From Labyrinthula sp. Ha (Eukaryota > Sar > Bigyra > Labyrinthulida > Labyrinthulaceae): a stretch of 64,000 nt of DNA. Shown in pieces: positions 20,703-32,200 of this stretch. The translations under genes were made by a program, and so were the position numbers. Location of the stretch: contig JAALGZ010000030.1 of NCBI GenBank assembly GCA_015227615.1, forward strand, positions 1-64,000, given 5' to 3'. Position 1 is the first letter of the stretch; each line of letters opens with the position of its first letter. Under the pieces are notes generated by a model. It did no database searches, was not told the DNA's origin, and saw nothing but the letters and a program-made list of their open reading frames with translations.

Positions 20703-23700
20703 GAAAGCGGCAGCCAGGTTAGCCACCTGGTGGGTCACGTAAAATCGGGATCTAGTTTTCTATGTTATAAATATATAAATAATGTAAATTGGTTAAGTAG
20801 AAAACTAGAGTCCTTGGTTTGGCCCAACGTAGTTATGCTAATAGTGGATGTAATTAAAGTTAACAGTGTATTTCAATATATGAGTTTTCGCCAATACGAG
20901 CTATTGGAGTACATCCGCGTTTTACGTTGGGGCAGGAGAGGATCATCCTTAAGGATCCGAAGATACTATCTTTTTGGTAAAAATATTGACCAGAGTAAGG
21001 TCGTTAGGCAGAAATATAAAAATGTTCTGCTGGTGAAGGGTGGTCTACCTGAGGAACTTGACCGGGTGATACAGATGCTTTCGCTTCTGCAGGGCGGAAG
21101 TGTCAACGTATTTCCCAAAATCAAGGTTCGGAAGGATGGACAACCTCTTCGTAAAGAGAGGAAGACGATGGTTGGAGTGAGTCAGCTGATCACTGACGAA
21201 CAACATAGTCTTATCAACTACCTGCAAAGGGACGCCTTAGCAGGTGATAGCAAGTGGCTATCGTGCTACCATGAGCATGTGGTGGTAGGTGACTCCTTCG
21301 CACACTACCTAGCTGAGGTCAGGCGGGCAGTGGAAGCCCAGAGAGTGGGGCTGACGAAGGTGGAAGTCCCCGGGATGTTGTGGGTACGCAACACCGCGAC
21401 TAGTGTTGACTTAGTTGAGAGAATAAACACTGGTGATACCTCCGGTATCGACTTTGGAGAAGTCATCCGATTGAAAAGGCATGTGGAAGACATCGCCGAC
21501 GATGACTTGGGTGATATATTGTTGCCCGATGTGGATGAAGAAGTTGACCCGGTCTCTGAGGAGATAGAGATAAAGGAAGCTATATCATCTATGATCTCTA
21601 AGGCAACGGATGCCTCGATGGAGATGAAGAAGAAGCTAAAAGCTTTATGCTTGGAGTACTGGGATGTGTTCGCAACGGACCATTCGCAGACCCGCATAAG
21701 TAAGCTGGAGCCTATGCCCGTGTTCCCGTTGGAGAATTACGAGTTCAAGTACCCCAGAGCTAGGCCGACATCTGCTGAAAAGAGCAGATTTATAAAGGAA
21801 AAACTTATGAGTATGGAGAAAAGGAAGCTCTTGAAACTAGCGCCGGCTGCGGAATTCGGTTCCGTAGTCTTTGCCGTTCCTAAGAAAGGAAACAAACTTA
21901 GGATGGTAGTTGATTTAGTCGACGTGAATAAAATTTTGCGTCGCGATGTTAATCAGCTACCCTTTTTGGAAAAGAGTTTCGAAAATCTCGCTCAGAGCAA
22001 GTTTTATGCTTCGTTCGATGTGGTGTCTGGGTTTGACCAACTCGGCATCACCGAAGAAGCGAAGAAGTACTTCAATATAGTGTCCGAACATGGGACCTGT
22101 CAGTTGAACTTCGCACCCATGGGATACCACTCGACCCCCGTGTTTTTCCACCAGCAGATGGTGAAGCATGTGGTGGGTAGAGAAGTCGAGGGTAGACATG
22201 GTCATGGCATCATCCAATGGATTGATGACAGTCTGATCTACGCAGACAACTTTGATAATTTCATTAAAGTATTGAAGAGTTTCTTTGAAAACCTTAAGAA
22301 GGTTAAGGTAAGGATTAGCCCTCAGAAATCTACCATATTCTCAATTAGGATTAGTTATTGTGGAAGAGAGGTAGAAGGGGGAAAATGGAACTTTGACAAG
22401 GAGTATTATGAGAAAATACTCGAAGTTCCGAGGCCGGAGTTTGTATATCAACTCGCGGCGATACTTCACCTTGCGCAATGGCTATCACTGGCCATACCGA
22501 AGCTCGGGGAGCTTAGGGGTAAGGTTATGGCTAAGTACCCACAAATGAAGGGGGAAAAGTCTGACCTGAAACGCAAGAACGAACGTGTCGAGTGGTCGGA
22601 CGAATTGTCTGACGACTTCAAGGAGTTCAAAAGGATCTTGTCTATAGCGGCGAAACAGAAGCTGCAGACTTATGATCGTAACCAGGATTTGTTACTGGTG
22701 ACAGATGCCAGTAAGGAATACCATAGCGCTATAGTATTTCAGGCTGGGTCATCTGAGAGGAGTAAGTCATTGTTGAAGAAGACAGTGTTTCCTATGATGT
22801 TTTTCTCTGGCAAGTTTGCCGAGGATCAACAGAGGTGGGGTATCGTTCATAAAGAACTGTACCCGATTGTGAAGACGTTCAGTCGTCTTTCGTATTTATT
22901 GCTATATCATCCAACGCCGATACAGGTGTACACGGATCATATGAACCTCAGAGCCATAATTAAGGGTGGATCCAGGATTAACCATGGACACCTTAATAGG
23001 CTACAAAGGTGGGTGCTGACTTTGCAGCAGGCTCAGGTTGAACTTTACCACGTAGATGGTGAAAATAACATCTTCGCCGATATGCTGTCAAGGTGGGCAG
23101 CCCGGGTCGAAGGAAAAGACCGGGAGATTAGAGCCGCTAGGGCTTTGGTCCAGGATCCACCTCCGGAATCCTTGGACACAGGGGAACGTAACTTCTACAG
23201 AAGGATGTTCGTATCACCGACCGACCAAGAGCTTGAACAGCTAAGGGAGATGGTCCCTGGAGTACCCGAGGATATCAAGGTTAGGTCGATGCTTGACCAG
23301 GATAGCTTCGATACTTGGTATCTCGACGATGACGTCAAGTATGAAACTCGTCAAGATGGGGGCCTGACATTCGCAAGGAAGCCTAGAGAAAAAATTCGAG
23401 AGGAGTTTCTTCTCAAGGATGTCGATGAGTCAGCAGTGACCTTCGATGACATCCTTGATTGGGTAACAGAACAAGCCGAGCACGAGGAGTCTTCGGGTCC
23501 AACGATCGAAGATCTTGGTACTGCAACCGAAGATGACGAAATACTCAGGGTCACGGTGAACGCTGTCAGACTGAACCCGAATAAGCAAAGGGAGAAAAGA
23601 ACGTATGAACAGATGAGAGCCTTCGATAAGGATCGAGTCTCAGCGTTCAACCCATATTATGAAGGTTCGTGGAAGCGCATCTCTGAGGCCGAACTGCTTG

Positions 23701-26640
23701 ATGGTCAGAAAGCTGAAGGACTTGGCGATGGCATCAAGCTGGCAAGAGCCGGCGACAAGGTTGTGATACCTGAAACTCTTTTTGAGAGACAGATGGTTCA
23801 TATTCACCTTGCGGGTCACCATGGACCGGTAAGTGCCTGTGTAGCGGAAGCTTCGAAATACGCATGGGTCATCCCTGAGACATATGGTGAAGGGGCAACT
23901 TTACGGAGCATCTTTCAAGATCTCAAGGTGAATTGCGCTCACTGTCGAAAGGGACCTTCGTTATTGAAGACCGCGTTGAGCATAGTCACTGAGGCTAGGG
24001 CACCAAGAGAAGTGCTAGTGTCCGACTACTTGTATGTTAATCCGAAGGGGTACATACTCGTACTAACGGATGCCTTCTCAAGGTTCACCTACTTAAAGTA
24101 TGCGCCGAAGGCTAATGCCGAGACGGTGGTAGCTGCTTTAGAAGACTTTATTAGTAATTGGAAGTTAGAATCGAACTTCATCCTTGTGACAGATCGAGGA
24201 TCTCACTTCGCTAACCAAGTGTTGGAAAATTTGAGCAAAGCTCTTGGTTTCACCCACAACTTCGCGGTGAGTTACGCGAGTTGGACGAACGGTGAAATTG
24301 AGGTGGTACACAAAAAAGTACTTGACTTTTTGAAGGCCCTTGTATCGGAGAGAAGATATCAATGGGATGAATGGCCTTTAGTACTTGGCACTATACAGGC
24401 GGCAATGAACGATCTACCTGTCATGTCTAGGAAGCTTCCAGGGGAGAGTAAGGCGCCTTGTGCAAACCAACTTTTCCTGTTCATAAATCCTGAGAAGAAT
24501 TATATTGAAGCTGCTGCTTTTCCGAGGTTGATCTCGAGAAAGGTAGGTGGGGAAGTGAAGGTAATAGATACTGATGTGGATACCTTGTTTAAGTTGTCGA
24601 AGAATTTTCGAGATCAACTCGATGAGTATCAGGGTCGGGTTGCTGACTATGTGTCCCTGATGAAGTCCAAAAGAAATGCCTACTGGAATAAGAGGAGAAA
24701 GCGCTTTGATAAGGCTTTGCTCCAATACCAGGTAGGCGAGTGGTGTCTCATTAGCACTGCTAAGACACCGAGGGAGACCAACAAGATTAAGCTTGAGTGG
24801 TCTGGTCCTGTACTAATACAGGAGGTACTTAGTAATAATGTGTACCGGGTGCGACTCTTGAACGGTATGACCTTAACGGTTCATGCTTCAAGGTTGTATT
24901 TTTACGAGCACTCAGGGTACGTGCCGGATGATGCATTGAGAAAGATCTTCATTAATAATTGGGGTGAGCTTGAAGTGGAAAGATTCCATGGATTGCGGTA
25001 CTCTAATGGAGAATGGTGGTTACATGTCCACTGGAGAGGATTCGAATCTCGAGATGATACTTGGGAACCTCTCAGATCTATGTATAGAGATGTCAAATCA
25101 CTTGTCATTGAATACTTAGAGAATCAGAGGAAGTCTGTAAGGGATAAGAGAAACTCGAAGAGGGCTATGGCCTGGATCGAGAGACATATCCTAGGCGATA
25201 TCAATGTTAGGTGGGTTGGTAAAATGAGACCTAATCTAAGATCACATCTTCTAGTTGAAGGTAACTGGTGGGAGGAACGAGAGGCTGTTCCTTTCTACGT
25301 GAAAAATTGGTCTGAGTTGGACAAATTTGTTATGGGGTGCTTCGTAAAATGCTTTGGTATGGGTGACTTCGAGTCGTTTACGAAGTTCATGCCACATAAA
25401 TCGAAAGCAATGATGTACTCATATATTCAAAGAACTATGGGGATCGTGAGCTTGGCCGAATTTAATGGTAGAAAAATTGATATAGCCTCGGAAGATCGAG
25501 AGCGGGAGTATAATTTTCCAGTGGAAAATATCCTGTGTTCGTGGAAGTATGATTCTTTTGAGACGGCGAAGTCATTGATGAGCTTTGTAATACCGGAGGG
25601 TGCAGGGAGAGCATTCCGCCGGCAAGTAGAGAGGATGCAATCAAAGGCGAGGCAGGATGTTTCTAAGGTGAGAGATTGCTTGCAGGAGTTGACTGAAGTA
25701 AAAGGTTTATGGCTAGAGATCTCGAAATATGTGTTCGAGGGGATATCGTTTGTGGGTAACCCTGAAGGATATATTTTGGATGACCGTAGAACTGTAACTT
25801 TGGTGGAAACTGTAGAAAATGTTCAAATAAGTAGTGAGAATATAGAGACGAGCTCCGACTTAAGAATATTTATGCAAGTAGACAACATAGGTAACTTCAC
25901 TTTAACTAAACTGTATGGCAATATATTTGACTTGTCGAGCGAGTTGTGGCCTTTTTCGGTAAAGGTTTGCATGTTTCCAAGAGAGAGAACTTGGTATTTT
26001 GCTGACGTTTATGAAGGGAATACAGTTGCGCTATGGCCAGGTGATGAGGTTGATCTTCTCCTCGTCGATCCGCCATGGGCTACTGGCACCTTTAATCCTG
26101 TGAGAGGAATTCGAACTCGATATCCTAAATGCAAAGATTCTGAGGTCCTCGATATACCTTTTAAAAGCATGAAGCCGGCGTTCATTGCTATCTGGGTTAT
26201 CGAAAGGAATCTAGGCAGAACCTTACAACATTTTAATGAACACCAGTACGACTTAGTTAATATAGTTGACTGGGTTAAATGTACCAAGTCAGGGGTCTTG
26301 CGTACATCCTTGGGTTATTACTTCCAACATTCAGCAGAGATGCTACTTGTGTTTGTATCTAGGACTAAAAAAGGAAAAGGTTCTTGACAAGACTCATGAA
26401 TTAAGAGAAACAAAATTATTATGGGCTGATCGTTTAGACAATGGTGTGAAACCTTTGAAGGCTTATGAGTATTTTGAGTCAATATTCGGAAGGAACACTC
26501 TTAAGGTTGAGCTTTTCGCAAGGTGCTGCAACTTGCGAAAAGATTGGGTTCAATTAGGATTCGAAGTCGATCCTCGATCAAGTGGGGTTGCCTTTGGCTG
26601 TGGGATGTCGACTAATGGAAAAGAGGTACACCTCTTTTAA
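20703..26640 (+). CDS. Pol region: RT, RNase H, integrase, chromodomain, SANT-like, MT-A70 (fossil element 2)
   Basis: RT landmarks are MVVDLVDVNKI (about 21903-21935) and the active site IQWIDDSLIYADN (about 22213-22250), with WIDD where most Ty3 elements have YxDD. RNase H has VTDASKEYHSA and VYTDHMNLRAI (22926). Integrase has a HIHLAGHH...CAHC zinc region (23800-23955) and DDE landmarks SDYLYV, TDRGSHF (about 24180) and NGEIEVVH (about 24290). The chromodomain WWLHVHWRGFESRDDTWEPL is at about 24990-25090. A SANT/Myb-like stretch, WSELDKFVMG to LAEFNGRKI, lies at about 25305-25480. MT-A70 with DPPW occupies about 26050-26640. In the family, integrase plus chromodomain directs insertion into marked chromatin. 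Confidence 0.88.
26040..26640 (+). other. MT-A70 adenine methyltransferase domain of element 2
   Basis: LLLVDPPWATG has the family DPPW motif at 26067-26078. It is followed by RGIRTRYPKCKDSEVLDIPF (the family's YPT/ELxxLP-type region), IAIWVIE, VNIVDWVK, LRTSLGYYFQHSAEMLLVFV and, further on, LKVELFARCCNLRKDWVQLG, which matches the family C-terminus (KLELFGR.HN.R.GW). The order of blocks is the same as in METTL3/IME4 and in the element at 1-6890. The domain follows the SANT-like stretch by about 190 residues. Nucleic-acid substrate unknown. Confidence 0.83.
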
Positions 26641-26654
26641 GGTGAGAAGGGGGA
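26640..26654 (+). other. Polypurine tract
   Basis: AGGTGAGAAGGGGGA, almost pure purine, directly before the 3' LTR. In LTR retroelements such a tract primes plus-strand DNA synthesis. Confidence 0.75.
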
Positions 26655-26657
26655 TGT

Positions 26658-27149
26658 GTATATTTAATTGTTAACGTTTTGGATTACTTGGGCAACTTAA
26701 GTATTTCGGTGAGTAATAGGTAGTAGTTAAGTTATTGTCAGCAGTTTGGTTACTTGTGCTAGTTAAGTAAAGACCTAAAGAATATTAATAAATAGAATAG
26801 ATATCGCATATATATTTTGGGGCAATCTGACGTAAGTTAATTAATAACAACAATAGAAAATATTAAACTTGAAAGTTTATCAATCTTACTTGTATTTGAT
26901 AATAAAGTAAACCCCTGAGTGTTAACAACGCCTTGTGTGTTTACTAGATTGATACTTAACGAAGTATCGAGGTTTGTGGCTTGAATAGAGCCCTTACAGT
27001 GTTAGAGTTAGGAGATCCCTTAGTATTAAGAGCGATCTGTCTGTATATTTTGGGTTCATTAGATACGATAAAGCACAGTTGCTTTAGAACTCGTCGTTGC
27101 AACTTATCCTTGCAAGTCTGAACACTCGAGGGTTTTCCGAGTGCACAAA
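26658..27149 (+). repeat. 3' LTR
   Basis: 492 bp, nearly identical to 17351-17844 (about one substitution and a 2-base indel near the start). It is followed by TATGT at 27150-27154, which also precedes the 5' LTR. Confidence 0.9.
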
Positions 27150-27405
27150 TATGTTAGTATTTTACATAATAATATGGGATAAATATTGTATCAATGTATT
27201 TACGCCTAGCTTAGAGGGTAACTCCAACAGAATAAACATACTTAACTCTAAATTTTCAGCAGAGTTAATTTAGTAAGAAGTTAAAATATCAGTTGCCTCA
27301 ATATCAGAAACTATTCGATATTTATTTCTAAAGCATAGACTGTATTATTATAAACCCATTATTATTTTCTTCTTCCCGGGTTTAAGAAGTTTTATTACAA
27401 TTAAA

Positions 27406-28545
27406 ATGAAAATACAAGAGGAGATAGAAGAAAGAAAAAACAATTTATGGAAAAGTTTAATTAAACTTTCTTTACTTTTTTCCTTTCTTTTGTTTCTTGC
27501 TATTCAATCTATAACTCCGGTTGACAACTTCAGAAAAAGCGTAACAATTTCTTCGGAGTTTGAAGAAGATTCAGCTTTTGATAATACACTAAAGAAAGAC
27601 ACTTTTACGATTTTAATATCAACATATGACAGAGATAGAAAACTATTTGATGGTATTTATCGATATCTTCATATCCCTAATGTTGAAGAAATCTATATTG
27701 TTTGGTTTGATACTAAGCGTAAGATACCAGAAGAATTTGACTTATTCTCAGACTCTTCAAACTTTCCAAATATAACTAATTTACCAAAAGTTACCTTTCT
27801 TCATTTTGAGAAACATTTACTTTCTAATCGACTTCGACCACCACCAGGTGGATTTAAAACACATTCTGTTTTCAGTGTTGATGATGATGTTAATATTGAT
27901 AATAATTTGATAGCTAAAGGATTTGAAGTTTGGAAAAAAGGAGGAGCAAATCGAGTTGTTGGATATGAACCTCGTTTATTTGATTTAGATGGAGATGGTC
28001 AAGGATATAATGGAGGAACTAGTTGTAAAATATGTTTATTTAATACATTTTGGATAACAAAAGGAGCTTTTATTGACCAAAAATATTATACAGAAGTTTG
28101 GAATAAAGAATATAGTTCTGTAATGAACTTAGTTAAAAAATATAGAACTGGTGAAGATATGTTAATGTCTTATGTTTTATCAGCTTCAAATTATTTCAAT
28201 GAAAAAGTTGAGTTGATTGTTTTACAAAAATATTTTGGTTTTCCAGAATTTGAACTTCCTAAATATACTGCAAAAGTAAATACTATAAGAAGTATTTTTA
28301 GAAAAAGAACAAGATCTGCTGAACAATCTAAACCAGCTGCAGAATCTCTAGGTACAACTACAAGTCAATATAGACCTCTTATTCGTGTTGGTTTACAAAA
28401 ACTCTCAGAAGAAAAATTTGGTTTTTCTTCTGGTCCATTTGATATATTTGATCAGTGGCATTTTGTTGATGCGAATCTCAATATTATTGTAGAAAGAGAT
28501 ATTTGTGATACTATTTTAAAAAAGAAAATAATTTGTGGAAATTAA
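27406..28545 (+). CDS. GT64-type (exostosin C-terminal) glycosyltransferase, paralogue 2
   Basis: A 379-residue type II membrane protein, colinear with the gene at 13984-15105. It has a charged N-terminus, an anchor at about residues 19-38 (LSLLFSFLLFLAIQ), TFTILISTYDRDR, EEIYIVWFD, the FSVDDDVNI metal site near residue 158, VVGYEPRLFD and TGEDMLMSYVLS. It begins at the first ATG after a pyrimidine-rich stretch. The retrotransposon at 17351-27149 lies 0.25 kb upstream and may have displaced upstream regulatory DNA. The small secreted Cys-rich gene follows only 60 bp downstream on the same strand. It probably modifies secreted or membrane glycans in the Golgi; the substrate is unknown. Confidence 0.85.
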   Translation: MKIQEEIEERKNNLWKSLIKLSLLFSFLLFLAIQSITPVDNFRKSVTISSEFEEDSAFDNTLKKDTFTILISTYDRDRKLFDGIYRYLHIPNVEEIYIVWFDTKRKIPEEFDLFSDSSNFPNITNLPKVTFLHFEKHLLSNRLRPPPGGFKTHSVFSVDDDVNIDNNLIAKGFEVWKKGGANRVVGYEPRLFDLDGDGQGYNGGTSCKICLFNTFWITKGAFIDQKYYTEVWNKEYSSVMNLVKKYRTGEDMLMSYVLSASNYFNEKVELIVLQKYFGFPEFELPKYTAKVNTIRSIFRKRTRSAEQSKPAAESLGTTTSQYRPLIRVGLQKLSEEKFGFSSGPFDIFDQWHFVDANLNIIVERDICDTILKKKIICGN

Positions 28546-28605
28546 GAATAATTTGTGTTTTTCAATTTGTTTATTTAGTTTATTTATAAAACGACGGTTA
28601 ATAAA

Positions 28606-28908
28606 ATGAAACTTCTTCAGAAAAGTTTGAAATTATGTCTTCTAGTTCTTCCTTTTTGCTTTAGTGAACACCAAAGAAGTCTTGAATACTTTGATGAAAC
28701 TGATCTTATGGGATGCAAAACTACAGTTTGTGTCCATGGATGGAGATGTGATCCAGATCTAGAGTTTCCTCATAATTGTGTACCATATACATGCGATGCT
28801 ACAGATGCTTGCAACGAGAACGAAGTTTGTGTTGATACGCCTAAAAAGTGCAGTAACTCTCAGGTTTGTCCACAATTTACCTGCATTACTCCAAATCTCA
28901 GAAATTAA
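28606..28908 (+). CDS. Small secreted cysteine-rich protein, copy 1
   Basis: 100 residues with an N-terminal signal peptide (KLCLLVLPFCFS, cleavage near residue 20). The mature part has ten cysteines in the order GC, VC, RC, NC, TC, AC, VC, KC, VC, TC, probably five disulfides. I do not recognise the family. A second gene at 35396-35698 is colinear at a constant offset of 6790 bp. Residues 39-100 differ at only two places, while the signal peptide and first mature residues differ widely. Such proteins may be extracellular effectors, wall or adhesive proteins; nothing in the sequence decides. Confidence 0.75.
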   Translation: MKLLQKSLKLCLLVLPFCFSEHQRSLEYFDETDLMGCKTTVCVHGWRCDPDLEFPHNCVPYTCDATDACNENEVCVDTPKKCSNSQVCPQFTCITPNLRN

Positions 28909-28945
28909 ACCTCAATTCTAAACTTTAAGACCTCGTTCACAGCAA

Positions 28946-29286
28946 TCAAGAAATCCACATTCGCCTTTTCTGTTTATTAGGGGTTACCATGAATTCTCGT
29001 TCAAGGTCTAAACTTGTTAGATTTGTCTCATTCTTGTCTTCCGTATATCTGAAAACACCAGGTTTTATGATCTCAATAGGTAGTACGCACTGAATTGAGT
29101 TTGTGTCATCATCTGTAATAAACTTGTTCTCCTTTTTCGTGAATGCAAATTCTAAAACCAAACTGGCCTTTACGTTTACCCATTCAGAATATACTGTTGG
29201 GGTTGCAAGCTCCGACAAGGAAAATTTGCAACATTTAGTTTTGAAATCATCAGCAAGTATAAACTCGCTGGATAAAGTTTGAACTG
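28946..29286 (-). pseudogene. Truncated copy of the RGP1-like gene, 3' part only
   Basis: This segment is the 3' end of the minus-strand gene at 35736-37049, duplicated together with the Cys-rich gene. Bases 29041-29286 are identical to 35831-36076 without a gap. At 29287 the match ends abruptly, so the copy lacks about the first 320 codons and any promoter. It includes the stop region and about 100 C-terminal codons. It cannot make an RGP1-like protein, though it could act as 3' antisense transcript sequence to the Cys-rich gene. Confidence 0.8.
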
Positions 29287-29290
29287 GTAA

Positions 29291-32200
29291 GATTATTTGT
29301 TTCTTATTAGAAAAAAGTTTATATTTTATATTTTCACTTATAATTAAGTTTATATGGAACTGAATAATATATTCATATCGTATTGGATGGACTGAAGTCC
29401 ATACTTATAATCAAAACTACTTGTACTAACATCTTGCTTTCTTTAGCACCATTTAAAAAAGTTCTCTTCATGAACATGTTAATCTTACAATTATTTATTG
29501 CTCTTATATATATACAACCTTTGTTATCTTCTCTGAGAACAAATCTCGAAACTATCAAAATGATTTTAAACTCTTGTCAAAAAACAATAAATATTATTCT
29601 CAGCATCTAGTTAACATAATATGATTTGTCATTTCACCTGAAAAATAGCTATAGACTAAACCTTTTTCTTCTCTTTTTAACAAAACATATGTAAGCTCTT
29701 GTATATATCTACTGAAGTAATATACTACATATGAAATGCATAAGCAGTATATCCTTCATCCAGTTCAAAAATACAAAAAAGTTTTAGTTTACCTTGTTTT
29801 CGCTTAACATCTTTCTACCAATATTATTGTTTTATATCTTTGACACAGATATATTTTTTTCTTCGTATTTTAAATTGTAAATTCTTCCTACATTTTTTCA
29901 CGAATTGATTTGGAATTACATCTCATAGTTTCTTTATATACTCTCTTGATCTTTAATCCTATAAGTGTCTCAACCATATTTAAAGTGTTTACTTTGTAAT
30001 TCTTATTCAACTCTTTCTATAAAAAGAAAACTACAGATGTTTGTCACTAACATAAAGAAAATTCTGTACTTCTATGAAGAATATCTATTTATACTTCCTT
30101 TTTGTTCCTCTATGAAGATGCAGACATTAGAGCTAAATTGGGTAAATTTTAATTTCAGAAGGACCCTACTTTAAGTTTAATACTATATATTTAGGAACTC
30201 TTGAAGTAGATGAGCAGAAGATATGGTTTCCCCAATACATTTTCTGGAATCATTCTCTTGTCTAGCTGATAAATGTAACTCCAAATTATATGTTATAGAT
30301 ATCTATATAAACATTGTAGCAATGATCAACTGCTGTTTGATCATTTCCAAGATCATAATTGCGAATAATTCTGCTTCAATAATTGAAACAGCAGCTTAAT
30401 AAACTATTATCATATCTGAGAATTTTTATTTTGAATTGACATTATTAAAAACTAGATGGAATATTGATATATAATTTTTATTAATATACGGTTTCTCTTC
30501 AAAATATCTCATCATGAAAAAAACTCCTTTATCTAGTGAGAATTCCAATAGAAAAAGTGAATGACAAATTTAATTAAAAGTTTTTTTTTCATAGTAATAC
30601 AAGGAGGTAACTTGGTTTTAGCTTTTCCCCAAATCTCATTAAGTTTTGTGGTGAATTTGCAATTACTGAGATTAACAATGGATGAAATATATTCTCTAGA
30701 TTCCAACATCCAGGCATGATATTTGAAGGACCTACATCATTAGATGCCGATGGATAAAATGAATCTTACAGTTCTTCACCGTATTAATCTTCCACTTATA
30801 CTATTACTATATCTTTTGTCTTGTTATTTTCTTTTCATGTGGTTCTTCAACAATTACGTCCAATTCAACTTGTTGAAGTTAAGAATAACATTATTCAAGC
30901 TTTTGGTAGTTTTTTTTCATCGCTATAAACTCATCCGGACTTGTAAATCTATAATTTATCAATTTTCACTTAATATTGCTCACAGAATAGCTAAATTCTA
31001 AACTGGGAAGGGACTTAACCTAAGAAAATAGTCAATGATTCCGAATCAAGTATGACCTAAATCAATGACCCTTTGAAGTCTTTGGAACTAAGCACATCTA
31101 TTAGTCTCACAACTGCGGCGTTAATTATAAACAATTTAAAAACAGAGAACTCTCTTTTCCCCTCTTAATAAGGTGCAGAATTTCTGCGTAATGCATGATA
31201 AGTAAGAACCTATTTTCGCGGTTTATCTCCATCTGCTATATAGGTATCTTAGCCAGAAATGAGATATTGTGCCCATAATAATCCGCCTTATCATTTCATT
31301 TGGATTGCATGCGCTCAGGTTCTTTTTTTTGTCATCTTCCCTTTTACATCCTTTTTTATACCATGAAACTTGGTTTCATTTTTAATAAAAGTGTTTTTGT
31401 ATTTGCTACCGTAGCATTCTTCAATTGTTTAAGGGTTGGTTCACTTCAACGAAGACATGTTATTTGGTCTCCATTAAAATAACAATAATAATAATGTAGT
31501 TAACAAACCATTAAACTGCGACTACGGTACATTTTTTTCTCTTTTAGAAATGCGACAAACTGTCTTTATATACCTAGGTATATGGTTTTTGTTTATCCTT
31601 GAGATAAAGAGTGAAGAAATCTTGGTATCTTATAATGTTTCCTTAGAACTTGCTTTGTTTCCAAATTAACTATCCAGTAAAAACTATGGTTTGATTTCTT
31701 AAACATTTCTTCTTCAATGCTTTGTTCATTTGAAGAAATAAATAAAACGTAAGTAATTAATTATGCTCGATTTGTTCATAGTTTTGTAATAAAATATTAA
31801 ATACAGTTTTCACTGATTGTTTTTTCAAGTTGAATACTAATATCTTCTAATAGAGCTTAGAGCATAAATATACCGAGAGCACGTCATAACTTTAGACTTT
31901 TTATTTCTCGATATTTTGTTTAAAATTGATCTGTTTGGTGATATAAATAGATGCTACATTATGCATAATCATGTTCGAAGAATTTTTTCGAATCTGAATT
32001 TTTTTCTTTCTCGGATACATATCTTGAAAAATAGTTTTTGAGACTTCTCTTTTGGAAATGTAATTGAGAGAAGTTTAAATTTTTCCTTAGTTTTCTGTTT
32101 TATTTTTTTCTTCCACATTTTTCTCGAGAAATTCTAAAATGCTATCCATAATCTTCTTCAACAATATCCATTTCTTTGATTCTTACAAATTTCTTATTAC

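Larger units (their letters stand above)
17351..27149 (+). mobile_element. Young Ty3-type chromodomain LTR retrotransposon with MT-A70 domain
   Basis: A near-complete Metaviridae element of about 9.8 kb. It has two LTRs of 494 and 492 bp differing by about one substitution and one 2-base indel, a polypurine tract just before the 3' LTR, and a candidate 4-5 bp target duplication TATG(T) at 17346-17350 and 27150-27154. Gag with protease and pol lie one after the other in the same frame, the arrangement expected for stop read-through as known in some retroviruses. Pol carries RT, RNase H, integrase, chromodomain, a SANT/Myb-like stretch and an MT-A70 domain. The near-identical LTRs mean a recent insertion. 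It looks almost whole, with about one break. GC content is visibly higher than in the AT-rich host flanks. Confidence 0.93.
28606..29286. repeat. Segmental duplication, copy A (partner 35396-36076)
   Basis: 681 bp colinear with 35396-36076 at a fixed 6790-bp offset with no indel. Divergence is strongly uneven: high in the first about 110 bp, low in the rest of the Cys-rich gene, and zero over the last about 246 bp. Similarity stops at the Cys-gene ATG on one side and inside the RGP1-like coding region on the other. Confidence 0.85.

Noticed and set aside
26266-26640. Separate small gene at the end of the LTR element
   Set aside because: Its sequence belongs to the MT-A70 domain region of the element, so it is described there and not as an independent gene.
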